From contig JAZARR010000172.1 in assembly GCA_037389465.1 (NCBI GenBank), positions 930,001-994,000 of the forward strand: a stretch of DNA of 64,000 nucleotides. Reading direction: 5' to 3'. The notes beneath the pieces are model-generated. The model had not been told where the DNA came from and did not search any database. It saw only the letters and a list, made by a program, of their open reading frames with translations. The translations under genes and the position numbers were made by a program. The stretch comes from Baylisascaris procyonis. Lineage: Eukaryota > Nematoda > Chromadorea > Rhabditida > Ascarididae. Shown here piece by piece: positions 50,401 through 62,153 of the stretch (its first letter is position 1; each line of letters starts with the position of its first letter).

Positions 50401-50628
50401 AAATACAACATTCTAGAAGAACTCATCAAGAGGAACTGTTAACAAATAGAGGGGATATATTGAAAGCAATCGTCGACACGAGTGGTTCGTAGATGGCGTA
50501 TATGTTTTATGTTCCCGATTGTGTTCGGGACTAAATGAGGGAATGGGTAAGTAGATGCGAGCTAATGAGTCAAGTGAACTTTATGCCTTCTCAACTTTGA
50601 ATAAAGAAATGAGTTTAAGTGGAAATTC
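44403..50628. other. Unique stretch between palindromes
   Basis: About 6.2 kb without a supported gene and without long simple repeats; GC content is higher than in the left half. The longest open frame is plus 45319-45825 (168 codons), whose composition and lack of splice context suggest chance or decay. Minus frames at 44918-44547 and 47705-47451 are similar in quality. A possible membrane-protein fragment at 48948-49160 is listed separately. Confidence 0.45.
48948..49160 (+). other. Open frame resembling a receptor TM6 region
   Basis: A 71-codon frame without an initiating Met reads a basic loop, then AAQRRLTKRVHLFAIATTSQ and IILPYVPFFVRLIPPNLQG, then a stop. A basic loop followed by a hydrophobic segment with an internal Pro is like the third intracellular loop and TM6 of seven-helix receptors. 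No other helices were found around it, so this is at most a relic. Confidence 0.18.
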
Positions 50629-51182
50629 AACTGGTCGGTTGTATCGAATAGTTGATGCACCATGCGGTCTACATATTATTATTTGGGATTCACCACTATC
50701 CTCCTTTTCGTAGTCCCCACAAAAGCTGCCATCGCTGCGCACAACAGAAAGATGACTCATTGATTTCGAAGCACCTTGGCCCTCGTTGCAAGATGTCTGA
50801 GTCCAAGGATTCAGCGCCCTCGCGAGAGGCTTCCTTAAAGCAAGCATTCCTCTTGGAAATGCTTACACATCTCAAGAGGCATTTCAGGATTGTGGATCTT
50901 GCCTCCGGCACAGAAAAAGGTTTCCGAAGGGAAGTAGGAACATTAAGAATCTCCAAGAAACAGTGTATTCGAACAAGGTATGATGTAGAGAGACGTGATG
51001 CAGAATAGCTGTCGCAAAAGAGTGCCGTAAAATAATGTACAGAGTCAGAAACCAGGGAGCAAACTATGATACACTAGAATGGATAAGGCTCAACATAGAA
51101 ATCTTATAGAGAAATTCGCTGATATCCAGTCAGAGAAAGCATCAAAGTTTCATAGAACTGTAATAAAGTGCTGAGGTTGTGA

Positions 51183-52080
51183 ATGGAACAGATCATGCCC
51201 GAATTGTGCTCTCTTTTTTACTGCATAATCCCAACTAGAAATCCTCCCAAAGTATGGAAATTTGCTAATATTAATATCATATACAAAGACAAAGATAATG
51301 CCAAGATGAAAAACGAGCCAACTGGAATCCTGTATTGCAACTGCGTTGGTTGTTTTGGTTGTGTTTGCAAACGACTTTACCCTATTGAATCTCTCCAAAT
51401 TTGAAGTGAATTGAATTTCAATTGAATTTGAAGTGAATTCAAATTTGAATTGAAGAAAATCAAATTTGAATCCAAATTTGCGAACAAATTTGAATTTGTT
51501 TGCAAACAAAAAATTTGCAAATTGAAAATATCGATGAAGTGAATCTCTCCAAAAAAAAAAACGATGTTTGGCATACATCCTTCAACATGATATCAACGTG
51601 GCTAACGACACCGTCAAGCTATCCACACTATTTCAAATAATGAAAAATACGTTTGAAATGAACGAAAACACCTCCAGCTTATTAAAACTCGCAAAATGGG
51701 AACCAGAATAAGCCACAGAATATCCATGTAAATCTCATCGCTATAGGACTCCAAAAGGCATTATTTTCTCGGCACTTCTGTTTGCCTCTTATCTTTATGG
51801 CGTCGAAAAGCTGTTATAGAAGGAACATACGCAGCAGTGTGGTATACGCGGGGAGTACAATATAGCAGGCGACATGCAACTATTTGCAACTTGCCTTCAA
51901 TTCAGAGTTAGAAACAGCAAAAAGCAACAAGAGAACGTTTATCACTACTGCAGAAACATCCGTTAGCAAAAACATTACAAACCAATTCCGCCTTCCAAAC
52001 TTTTGATATGAAACCCTACAAAAAGTTAAAGAACTGAATGCAAAAATTCCTTTTGCATGGGAACATATTATTAACATAAA
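51183..52080 (+). pseudogene. Dead non-LTR-type reverse transcriptase fragment (P2 left arm)
   Basis: Three conserved reverse-transcriptase blocks occur in order. A fingers-type block is at 51255 (WKFANINIIYKDKDN), like W..A.I.PI.KKGD. A motif-B-like block is at 51742 (RTPKGIIFSALLFASYLYG), like GVPQGS.L.PLLF. A motif-C-like block is at 51856 (YNIAGDMQLFATC), where family members have YADD. The first block is in a different frame from the other two, a TAG lies between B and C, and the catalytic pair is changed to GD. The element is therefore inactive. Its ends were not found. A short-word AATTTGAA expansion interrupts it. Confidence 0.6.
51404..51535. repeat. AAATTTGAA short-word cluster
   Basis: A 130-bp patch built from variants of CAAATTTGAATT and its complement, ending in GTTTGCAAACAAA words. 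It is strongly self-complementary and sits inside the reverse-transcriptase remnant. The mirror copy is at about 63095-63226. Confidence 0.8.
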
Positions 52081-52092
52081 GGTATACGCAAG

Positions 52093-52476
52093 TTGGGCCC
52101 TGGACTCGTCAGAGTAATTTGTAGTGGTCCCTCATTTTACTGTGGATATGCGGCGACCTCTGCTAGGGAGGAGACAGGTGTTATTATGGCGTTTATGGGT
52201 CTGCTGAAAAAAAATAAGGAAAAAGAGAGGAACCAGCGCACTCAAGAACACACTTTCACAGCGATTCTATCACCGCGTAACGCCTTTCAATCATACCTTA
52301 TCTCGATTGCTATTTGCCTGATGTCGCCGCCGACTCGGAGGACAAGGTTTGAGATTGTTCTCTCCCACGTCCCTATACCAGAGGATGTTGACTACTTTCA
52401 CAGTGCATGGAAACACGCTAAGACTTTAGTGGATATTATAAACGATGAGATTAAACTACAAATATTATTTCATTAG
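52093..52476 (+). CDS. Unknown 127-codon ORF (P2 left arm)
   Basis: An open frame from ATG to TAG, with a Lys/Glu-rich middle and a C-terminal part of ordinary composition (PEDVDYFHSAWKHAKTLVDI). It follows the reverse-transcriptase remnant on the same strand and is intact in the mirror arm (62537-62154, minus). It may be a 3' part of the element or an exon. No family is recognised. Confidence 0.25.
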   Translation: MGPGLVRVICSGPSFYCGYAATSAREETGVIMAFMGLLKKNKEKERNQRTQEHTFTAILSPRNAFQSYLISIAICLMSPPTRRTRFEIVLSHVPIPEDVDYFHSAWKHAKTLVDIINDEIKLQILFH

Positions 52477-52654
52477 TTTGAAACAAGGAGCACTTAAATG
52501 CCATGGTCTGCTAACTGCTGAATGCCTTAATTTACGCTTTTAATTTGAAAGTGGTGAGTGAGATAAGCAGATTTGTTAAAGCGAATCTCCCCTTTGGCAC
52601 ATCTTTCCGATTCTGTACTTTCTACAGCGAGGGGATGTTTATTTGAGAGGAAAT

Positions 52655-52960
52655 CTACATAAGACAGTTGTTACTACTGTAATACTCGTCAACATTCGCG
52701 AATGTAACGATCAACATGAAGATCATCATTGCATAATGAGACGTTAGTGGTGCATTTAGGTGATAATCGGTGCATTTGCAGCAATTACCAACGAAATTGT
52801 TGAAATTTGAGAATGTTTCTCTCAGCTGTATATCCTCGATAGTTTCATTCCCTAACTGCCACATCGTTATTTCGAAGTTCGCAAACGCACTCCAAATAAA
52901 TTCAAGAAAAACAAGCAGCAGTTTCCTGCAGATCTTTGTGAGCATTCGTGAGGGAACCAT
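52655..52960 (-). CDS. Small ORF with signal-like N-terminus (P2 left arm)
   Basis: A 101-codon frame. From the second Met it starts KICRKLLLVFLEFIWSAFAN, which looks like a signal peptide or anchor. A Cys-containing middle (NCCKCTDYH) and a second hydrophobic stretch (MMIFMLIVTFANV) follow. The mirror copy at 61670-61975 has the same length. No promoter or poly(A) signal was identified, and the function is unknown. Confidence 0.25.
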   Translation of the reverse strand: MVPSRMLTKICRKLLLVFLEFIWSAFANFEITMWQLGNETIEDIQLRETFSNFNNFVGNCCKCTDYHLNAPLTSHYAMMIFMLIVTFANVDEYYSSNNCLM

Positions 52961-54137
52961 TTAAGACTGCCAAATATTCGACTTCGATGTAATGATGACG
53001 ACGTAAAGATCATGTACAAATGTCGATCACTCGAAAAAGAACGAAGGAAAGAGGAAAAGCAAGAAGGATTGCCACCTTGTTTTTGATAGAAGTGGTGGGG
53101 GAGGGGGCTGGAGGTCTGGAAGGGGTTTCTATATGCTTTTAAAAGATTGTATTCCAACTGTGCGTCATAACATCATCGCTTTTGTGTATATGCCTGCGTG
53201 CTTCTGCCTGTTGAATAGCTTGGAGTCGTTAACCACTGTACCTCGAGCTAGCAGGCTTAAAGGTACAACGCAAACATACATCAATTTCTTCTACCAACAC
53301 TAAAAGTGATTCCAGAAAATTTATAGACCATAACGGTAAATTACTGTATACATCTCGCTAGCGATCGGTTTTTATGTTCGAATCAATTCAAATCAGACAG
53401 AAATTGGAATATTTAATGAACGACTATCGCATTTGTTAAAATATGGATGCATTAGAATCATTTCTCATTTTTTATTAGAAGTTAATGAAAGTGATGGGAT
53501 TAGATGGTGCTATGGATGAAATTGCAAAAGTATGCTGTGCTTGTTTTCGAGTCGGTGATTTTTTTGATATATACATCCACCGAGATTGCTTTGAATGCCT
53601 GAAAAGCATAAATAAGTTTGCTTTGCCGATTCAGTTAGCTGAAATTAGCGGTTTCAGGCTTCCACATTTCTAATAATAAACTCATTGAGGAAAACAGTCG
53701 AATACGGAGATTTTTCGCTGAGAATTTCATTAGACAGATTTATGAATATCAAAACTTTTGATAAGAGACTTTACTGACAAAATTCTCCACCAAAAAATAA
53801 GCGATTGAAATATTAAGTCGAATTTTTGATGAAAATCACAGGTGATTTTGATAAAATGATCTGCATTATTGAAAATTTATGAAGGGATTAAACGATGGCA
53901 TCAAAAGTCATCAACACCGAATGAGAGAGAGAATTCTCAATGAAATTCGTTGCAACTAAACATTTAAACAGCTCTTGAGAACGTTTCTTGCGATGATATT
54001 TTGTAGGATACCTATGCATATTTTTCAGTCGGAAGGTTCTGAGTTATCAACTCTACAGTATATTGCTTCATTCGACAGCTTTAAATGATGCTTGCCGATT
54101 TGAATGTGAAATGAGTTGGAGATGCTCGTTTCATGAC

Positions 54138-54143
54138 TTTATT
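54138..54143 (-). terminator. Poly(A) signal AATAAA of lectin copy 3
   Basis: AATAAA on the minus strand, in the same place relative to the stop codon as in the other copies. Confidence 0.75.
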
Positions 54144-54212
54144 ATTTGAAGTGTATCGCAAAGCAACAATATATTTTGTATGAGTTGCATGGCTGACTTC
54201 GTGGAAATGCAG

Positions 54213-55871
54213 TTACAAAGGCTTCTTGCAGACGAGACCTTGAGGGTTCTTCCAGATAGTCCCGCATCCGGCATCATCCCACTGCCCATTGTTGTTGACG
54301 TAGTTAACAAGCGCACAAGTAACGTTGGCAGCACAGCAATTATCAGGCTGACTTGATCTCCAGTTCGAGAACGTTACGGTCGCCCCATTCGCCCAAACCC
54401 ATTGTCCGAACATCTTATTCAATCCGATCCAGTAAGGGCTTGCTGAACTAGCAATTGCCAGCCCTGCAAAACGAGAATGATAAAACCCTGCTGCGTTGGA
54501 AATTTCCTTCTAATGCATTCATATAGAAATCTGTATGAGTGAAAGGGGATCACTTACCATTTACAAAGTTGAGTTCGTTGTGAAAAGCTGTTACACTGCT
54601 TGAATTGAACCAGACAAGAGCTGAACTCAGTGTCGCGCACCAGCCGCTGGCCTGGTTGAAGGTGTACTGTCCGGGGGCAGCGAAGTAACAGTAACCGTTG
54701 AAAGCCATCCACCCTGTTGGGCATGAACCAGTTGATGCTGGAAAGGTTATTGTTGTAGATTATGGGATCACAAGTGGAGAAAGAAGGGTGCTCAAAATAG
54801 GTTTAATCGTGAATTAATTAAAAGCATTACTTGATGCAGTTGTGGTGACTACTGCGCTAGGTAGAGTGACGCAGTTAGGCGCTACACAGACTTGATTCGC
54901 CGCACAGGTTGTTGTGCAACCTGAAAATAGCAACAAATTACAACATCACGGTAAAAGCAACGCAGGCTTATAGTGCATTACCGAATAACACCAGCGGTAT
55001 CAAAAACCCAAATGAAAGCGATAATAACACCAGCGATATTACCAGTGTTGTTGGCTACACAGACTCCGTTCTGACATATCTCAAAAACACCGCAATCATT
55101 GCTCGTCGCGCATCCTGCAAATAACGAGCTATCAATACAGAGGAACGATCATCGGCAATCTCAAATGCACCTCACTTTTACATATGCAAAGTAGATTGAT
55201 TCAATAAGGCGGAATTAGGTGTGGAAAATGTTGAATTAAACTCATATCGAATATCTTTCACTCGCAACCTAACGCTTACTTCCATGTTGTGGATCTCGGA
55301 GTATTCCTTAAAAACGATGGCTTTGTAATGACTTCAATAATAAGAAATTGTCGATGCGTAAAAAATTATTTTTAATGTTTTCTTAGAAATGACTGAATCG
55401 AAGGTGCTAATGGATGCATTCGATGCCACCGGCAAGCGGCTCATCGAATGGAGTGCTTCACATTCTCTATTCTTCACCAAACATATGCAGCATAACGTTG
55501 CGGAAGATTTTTAAAGGGCACTCTTGGAAAGCAGTTTTAGCCCGTTGGTCAACATCACTCACGAGTGAAGAGGGAGGTGGGGATCGGGCGATCGAGAAGT
55601 GGGAGATGAAGGGAAGCGGGAGGGGCGAGGAGTAGGAAGCGGAAGGGAAAGATGGAAGAAGGTGGGAAAATAAAATCATATCGAATATTTTTCACTCGCA
55701 ACCTTACGCTTGTCCCGAGTATTCGTTACAAAATGATGGCACTGCAATGAGTTCATTCATATGAAAATGCGATTTCCCTGGCAAACCCTCAATCCGCGAT
55801 AGCGAATAAATTTGCTTACCGTATGAACCGGAAATCAAAAGGGCGAGTGTTACGAATATAAAAGCGATCAT
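54213..55871 (-). CDS. Secreted C-type lectin-domain protein, copy 3 (P2 left)
   Basis: Exons 55871-55820, 55114-55043, 54920-54831, 54737-54558 and 54463-54213; 214 aa, intact. Exon 1 matches copy 1, its direct counterpart. Coding differences from copy 1 include D103G in the SDW/SGW segment (shared with copy 4), D116N, and V132G at the exon 4/5 junction, caused by a base change next to the acceptor. QPD and WDD are retained. Because D116N and V132G are private to this copy, it has changed since any homogenisation with copy 4. Confidence 0.83.
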
Positions 55872-55941
55872 TGTGAAATGAGACCTTTTCCCCTTTTTGG
55901 AAAATATGACCAAGTATGATGGAAATTGTGACTTCACTCTG

Positions 55942-55949
55942 TATTTATA
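55942..55949 (-). promoter_or_regulatory. TATA box of lectin copy 3
   Basis: TATAAATA on the minus strand, 71 bases before the Met, identical to that of copy 1. Confidence 0.6.
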
Positions 55950-58741
55950 GTGGTGTTTTAACGCGTCGCACTGTTTAATTCACCTCATCGTTTCATTTTC
56001 CTATAGCATTCATCATGCAAAATTATGCAAATTCCATTCAAATTTCAAAAGCAGCGTTCCCGATATGAACAAGTGTCTGAGAATTAGATCATATGATCAG
56101 CTTTTAGCATCCCTCGCGTGTCAGTGCATCTAGACTATTCGGCTTAGCGCTAAATTGCTAATCAACTTTACTATCTCTGATGTCGCTTCCTTCTGAACAT
56201 GAACTATTTGAATAGTTTTTTTATGGATATTTCCCGATCAACATATCACATCAATAGCTTCACCCTCTATGCAATCCTTGAAAAATTCTGTATGCCCCCA
56301 CCGCCTCAACAAAATGTTTCAGATTTGTGTACCGAATGTTTAGTTGGTTAGATGTATGTCTAACGCAACGATACTTAATAGCCAGCTGAATGCTAGAACT
56401 CTTCAACATTGCATATATGAAATCATCATGTAATGAACTCACTTCAGTTCAATCAGCCCGACCTAACAAACTCCATCTGTTAGAAAGCAGGAAAGCACGT
56501 TGGATAGACTGGCATGATATGTGCTTTTGCATTTCAGCGCATCAGGCTCAACACTTCCTCTGATATCCCAAAAAACAATGACAAAGCACCTAATAACGTG
56601 TTTCTCATAAGGAAACGAAATCTTAGGCAAACTCTCCGAAAGAGTTTCTCATGCGGTCAGCAAATCTAATTTTCAGCATGTCTCTGCTTATCTTTATACA
56701 CTTTTGTAAGCAAAACATAAAAACCGAATACCGCCTTCCTGTGGTATTTCAATAACATGCGGGTCGCAATGATACAATTCATCTTATTTGCATATTCCAT
56801 ATCGAAGCACCATAGAACCTTCTAAAGAATTCACGAACAAGGTTAAAGAAAAAGAAATTGGCGTATCTCATCTGTTAGTGCATAGAGCATGCCTGAGAAT
56901 TATATCTCAAGCCGACCCTAAAAATGCACATTTTGGTTCGAACTGTAAGCGAAGACTCGGTGTCACTTGGAAGTATTCACAATTATTTATAATGCGATTG
57001 TCCATGTTGTATTTTGAAATTTCCGAGCGGATCTTAATTCTTCCAGTTTCCGTCCAATTCTTTTTTTCAGCGGAGTAAACGAATTTGATAAATTTCTCAT
57101 GGTTATTCAATGAAACCTTTCAATAAATCTAAAATTGCATCTACGAATTCCTATATATTTCTGGTCGGTGCGAGATCGGTTTTCTTTAAAGGATAATTTT
57201 AGATCACTTTTTCGGGGGTGATCTCTTAATGAGATGCCATTGCATAGACCTCATCACTTTCCTTGAAAAGTTTCAACAAAATAAAAGCATGATATATATC
57301 GCAATTATAGTCGAATGGAGAAAAATTCTATCAATGGTGTTGAAACAACGCATCATTCGAACACGTTGAAGAGCGTCATCATAAACGATATGGTAATGAC
57401 TTGGAAAGCTCAAAATTGAAATTTGCAATGTCAGAAGCCTATATCTCTTTCATCAAGAAGTGATCGATAGAAGCGAGCTTCCTATCGTTCAAATATTGAG
57501 ACTCCTTAATGATTCTAGCTTTTGAAAAGTGATATTTGCAATGATGATTGCATGTGCATGTCGAGCCTCCTCCTCCAACGCCTCCAACTAATCGAAGTCG
57601 AAATAACGACACTTGTCGGCATGTACAAGTGGAAAGTGTATTGCGATGGTTCACATGATATGCGCTTCTGTATTTCAAACCATCAAGACAGTCGGCTGTC
57701 CAAACATTCGAAAAGAAAGACAAAACGCTTAGTATTCAATTTTTCGCTGAAAACGATTGTTTGCACAAATTCCAACAAGGCAACCATTTCTCCCTCCATG
57801 TCATTGAATCTGTAAACATATCAAATCAAAAATTATATGATGATAGATTTGAGTGCGAAGAGTTGATAAAGAAGATAATCAATGGAAACCAAATTGCAGG
57901 TAGTTCATGCTTTGCTAATGATTATGCTTACATAAACATAAACTGATAAATGCAAAAATGTGAACACTTTTTATGTTCTACCTGGGTATTTTCCTCATTC
58001 GCTGCCTCTATTGCGGCAATTCATTGCTTTTCTCTTTGAATTTAGCTTGTATTATTTTTACTCATCTTGCTTTTTCTCTAATTCACGCATTGTATTCTAC
58101 TTTTCCTTCCTCTTCTTACGACCCACTTATTTTTGGGTTGATCTTTTGTTTGTTTACATATTTCTCTATCGATTCATTTGTCTACTCGTTTATCTAATTA
58201 TTTTATTTATTTATTTACTTATTTATACTCAATAATTCTACCCCGCTGCATCGGCAGTTTAATACGTTTAATGTTTTACGATATGTAGTTTCTGTTAGGC
58301 AGATAAACACAGACAGACGGAGAGACACATGCACATACGTGAATAAATATGCATAGATACATTTTCGATGTGAAGATAATTCGCCTTTACAAAGAGTCTT
58401 TCAAATCGCATGAGAACATCATGATGTTCGCATAAGCGGGCAGGCATCTGAACAAATTCTCGACCGAAAGTCCGTCCATTGACTGCATTTCGTGAATGGC
58501 ATCTGCCGATCTGCCTTTGAGCAATTTGTTTGAACCGGTGCAATTCGAAAATCACTTGTACTCTAAGTTAAGTGCATCAGTAAGTAGAAAAAGTCGCTGA
58601 ATTGAATTAAAATAGCGACATTCATATATGACAAATAGTTGTGTAGAAAATCTAATTCAAAAGTGCAAAGATCTTGTATTCTAGAAATAGACAAAGGGAT
58701 TTCATGCGGAAAAAACACGGCTGGTGATGGAGAAAGACTGC

Positions 58742-58747
58742 TATAAA
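58742..58747 (+). promoter_or_regulatory. TATA box of lectin copy 4
   Basis: TATAAA, 74 bases before the Met, identical to that of copy 2. Confidence 0.6.
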
Positions 58748-58815
58748 GCGTCAAGTCACTTTTTTCATCAGACTTTATCACATTTTCCAACCGGAAAACG
58801 AAGTTCGACGCCGCG

Positions 58816-60417
58816 ATGATCGTTTTCGTCCTCATTACACTCAGCCTTTCTATTTCCGGTTCATATGGTAAGCAAATTCAATCAGGAAAGTAGACGAGAC
58901 AATTTGTTTCTAAAAGGTCATGTAGAATTCACTGAATCAAAGATGATAACGAGGTTCCTAAACCCTATAATTCCTTCCACTTTCCCTTCCGCTTCCTACT
59001 CCTCGCCCCTCCCGCTTCCCTTCATCTCCCACTTCTCGATCGCCCGATCCCCACCTCCCTCTTCACTCGTGAGTGATGTTGACCAACGGGCTAAAACTGC
59101 TTTCCAAGAGTGCCCTTTAAAAATCTTCCGCAACGTTATGCTGCATATGTTTGGTGAAGAATAGAGAATGTGAAGCACTCCATTCGATGAGCCGCTTGCC
59201 GGTGGCATCGAATGCATCCATTAGCACCTTCGATTCAGTCATTTCTAAGAAAACATTAAAAATAATTTTTTACGCATCGACAATTTTTTATTATTGAAGT
59301 CATTACAAAGCCATCGTTTTTAAGGAATACTCCGAGATCCACAACATGGAAGTAAGCGTTAGGTTGCGAGTGAAAGATATTCGATATGAGTTTAATTCAA
59401 CATTTTCCACACCTAATTCCGCCTTATTGAATCAATCTACTTTGCATATGTAAAAGTGAGGTGCATTTGAGATTGCCGATGATCGTTCCTCTGTATTGAT
59501 AGCTCGTTATTTGCAGGATGCGCGACGAGCAATGATTGCGGTGTTTTTGAGATATGTCAGAACGGAGTCTGTGTAGCCAACAACACTGGTAATATCGCTG
59601 GTGTTATTATCGCTTTCATTTGGGTTTTTGATACCGCTGGTGTTATTCGGTAATGCACTATAAGCCTGCGTTGCTTTTACCGTGATGTTGTAATTTGTTG
59701 CTATTTTCAGGTTGCACAACAACCTGTGCGGCGAATCAAGTCTGTGTAGCGCCTAACTGCGTCACTCTACCTAGCGCAGTAGTCACCACAACTGCATCAA
59801 GTAATGCTTTTAATTGATTCACGATTAAACCTATTTTGAGCACCCTTCTTTCTCCACTTGTGATCCCATAATCTACAACAATAACCTTTCCAGCATCAAC
59901 TGGTTCATGCCCAACAGGGTGGATGGCTTTCAACGGTTACTGTTACTTCGCTGCCCCCGGACAGTACACCTTCAACCAGGCCAGCGGCTGGTGCGCGACA
60001 CTGAGTTCAGCTCTTGTCTGGTTCGATTCAAGCAGTGTAACAGCTTTTCACAACGAACTCAACTTTGTAAATGGTAAGTGATCCCCTTTCACTCATACAG
60101 ATTTCTATATGAATGCATTAGAAGGAAATTTCCAACGCAGCAGGGTTTTATCATTCTCGTTTTGCAGTGCTGGCAATTGCTAGTTCAGCAAGCCCTTACT
60201 GGATCGGATTGAATAGATGTTCGGACAATGGGTTTGGGCGAATGGGGCGACCGTAACGTTCTCGAACTGGAGATCAAGTCAGCCTGATAATTGCTGTGCT
60301 GCCAACGTTACTTGTGCGCTTGTTAACTACGTCAATAACAATGGGCAGTGGGATGATGCCGGATGCGGGACTATCTGGAAGAACCCTCAAGGTCTCGTCT
60401 GCAAGAAGCCTTTGTAA
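58816..60417 (+). pseudogene. C-type lectin-domain gene, copy 4 (P2 right), frameshifted
   Basis: Exons 58816-58867, 59517-59588, 59711-59800, 59894-60073 and 60168-60417 match copy 2, but the last exon lacks one A. Where the other copies read AATAAGATG, this one reads AATAGATG near 60,214. The frame changes after residue 147, and translation would stop at 60254-60256 after about 160 residues. QPD, WDD and two lectin-domain cysteines are lost. The splice sites and signal peptide (MIVFVLITLSLSISGSYG) are intact, so a truncated secreted product is possible. An assembly error in this base cannot be ruled out. Confidence 0.75.
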
Positions 60418-60486
60418 CTGCATTTCCACGAAGTCAGCCATGCAACTCATACAAAATATATTGTTGCTTTGCGATACACTTCAAAT

Positions 60487-60492
60487 AATAAA
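60487..60492 (+). terminator. Poly(A) signal AATAAA of lectin copy 4
   Basis: AATAAA about 70 bases after the original stop position. Confidence 0.75.
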
Positions 60493-61669
60493 GTCATGAA
60501 ACGAGCATCTCCAACTCATTTCACATTCAAATCGGCAAGCATCATTTAAAGCTGTCGAATGAAGCAATATACTGTAGAGTTGATAACTCAGAACCTTCCG
60601 ACTGAAAAATATGCATAGGTATCCTACAAAATATCATCGCAAGAAACGTTCTCAAGAGCTGTTTAAATGTTTAGTTGCAACGAATTTCATTGAGAATTCT
60701 CTCTCTCATTCGGTGTTGATGACTTTTGATGCCATCGTTTAATTCCTTCATAAATTTTCAATAATGCAGATCATTTTATCAAAATCACCTGTGATTTTCA
60801 TCAAAAATTCGACTTAATATTTCAATCGCTTATTTTTTGGTGGAGAATTTTGTCAGTAAAGTCTCTTATCAAAAGTTTTGATATTCATAAATCTGTCTAA
60901 TGAAATTCTCAGCGAAAAATCTCCGTATTCGACTGTTTTCCTCAATGAGTTTATTATTAGAAATGTGGAAGCCTGAAACCGCTAATTTCAGCTAACTGAA
61001 TCGGCAAAGCAAACTTATTTATGCTTTTCAGGCATTCAAAGCAATCTCGGTGGATGTATATATCAAAAAAATCACCGACTCGAAAACAAGCACAGCATAC
61101 TTTTGCAATTTCATCCATAGCACCATCTAATCCCATCACTTTCATTAACTTCTAATAAAAAATGAGAAATGATTCTAATGCATCCATATTTTAACAAATG
61201 CGATAGTCGTTCATTAAATATTCCAATTTCTGTCTGATTTGAATTGATTCGAACATAAAAACCGATCGCTAGCGAGATGTATACAGTAATTTACCGTTAT
61301 GGTCTATAAATTTTCTGGAATCACTTTTAGTGTTGGTAGAAGAAATTGATGTATGTTTGCGTTGTACCTTTAAGCCTGCTAGCTCGAGGTACAGTGGTTA
61401 ACGACTCCAAGCTATTCAACAGGCAGAAGCACGCAGGCATATACACAAAAGCGATGATGTTATGACGCACAGTTGGAATACAATCTTTTAAAAGCATATA
61501 GAAACCCCTTCCAGACCTCCAGCCCCCTCCCCCACCACTTCTATCAAAAACAAGGTGGCAATCCTTCTTGCTTTTCCTCTTTCCTTCGTTCTTTTTCGAG
61601 TGATCGACATTTGTACATGATCTTTACGTCGTCATCATTACATCGAAGTCGAATATTTGGCAGTCTTAA

Positions 61670-61975
61670 ATGGTTCCCTCACGAATGCTCACAAAGATCT
61701 GCAGGAAACTGCTGCTTGTTTTTCTTGAATTTATTTGGAGTGCGTTTGCGAACTTCGAAATAACGATGTGGCAGTTAGGGAATGAAACTATCGAGGATAT
61801 ACAGCTGAGAGAAACATTCTCAAATTTCAACAATTTCGTTGGTAATTGCTGCAAATGCACCGATTATCACCTAAATGCACCACTAACGTCTCATTATGCA
61901 ATGATGATCTTCATGTTGATCGTTACATTCGCGAATGTTGACGAGTATTACAGTAGTAACAACTGTCTTATGTAG
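61670..61975 (+). CDS. Small ORF with signal-like N-terminus (P2 right arm)
   Basis: Mirror copy of 52960-52655, with the same 101-codon frame unbroken. The same doubts apply. Confidence 0.25.
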   Translation: MVPSRMLTKICRKLLLVFLEFIWSAFANFEITMWQLGNETIEDIQLRETFSNFNNFVGNCCKCTDYHLNAPLTSHYAMMIFMLIVTFANVDEYYSSNNCLM

Positions 61976-62153
61976 ATTTCCTCTCAAATAAACATCCCCT
62001 CGCTGTAGAAAGTACAGAATCGGAAAGATGTGCCAAAGGGGAGATTCGCTTTAACAAATCTGCTTATCTCACTCACCACTTTCAAATTAAAAGCGTAAAT
62101 TAAGGCATTCAGCAGTTAGCAGACCATGGCATTTAAGTGCTCCTTGTTTCAAA

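Larger units (their letters stand above)
55872..58815. other. Shared 5' region between the divergent lectin genes, copy 2
   Basis: A duplicate of 39344-42287 with no difference noticed in the compared stretches. It holds the two TATA boxes and no supported gene. It is the single-copy centre of P2. Confidence 0.6.
54103..60525. repeat. Lectin-pair cassette, copy 2
   Basis: A direct repeat of the 37575-43999 block, embedded in the middle of P2. Differences from copy 1 are a few single bases and two one-base deletions, one in intron 1 near 59,424 and one in the last exon of the right gene. Confidence 0.93.
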
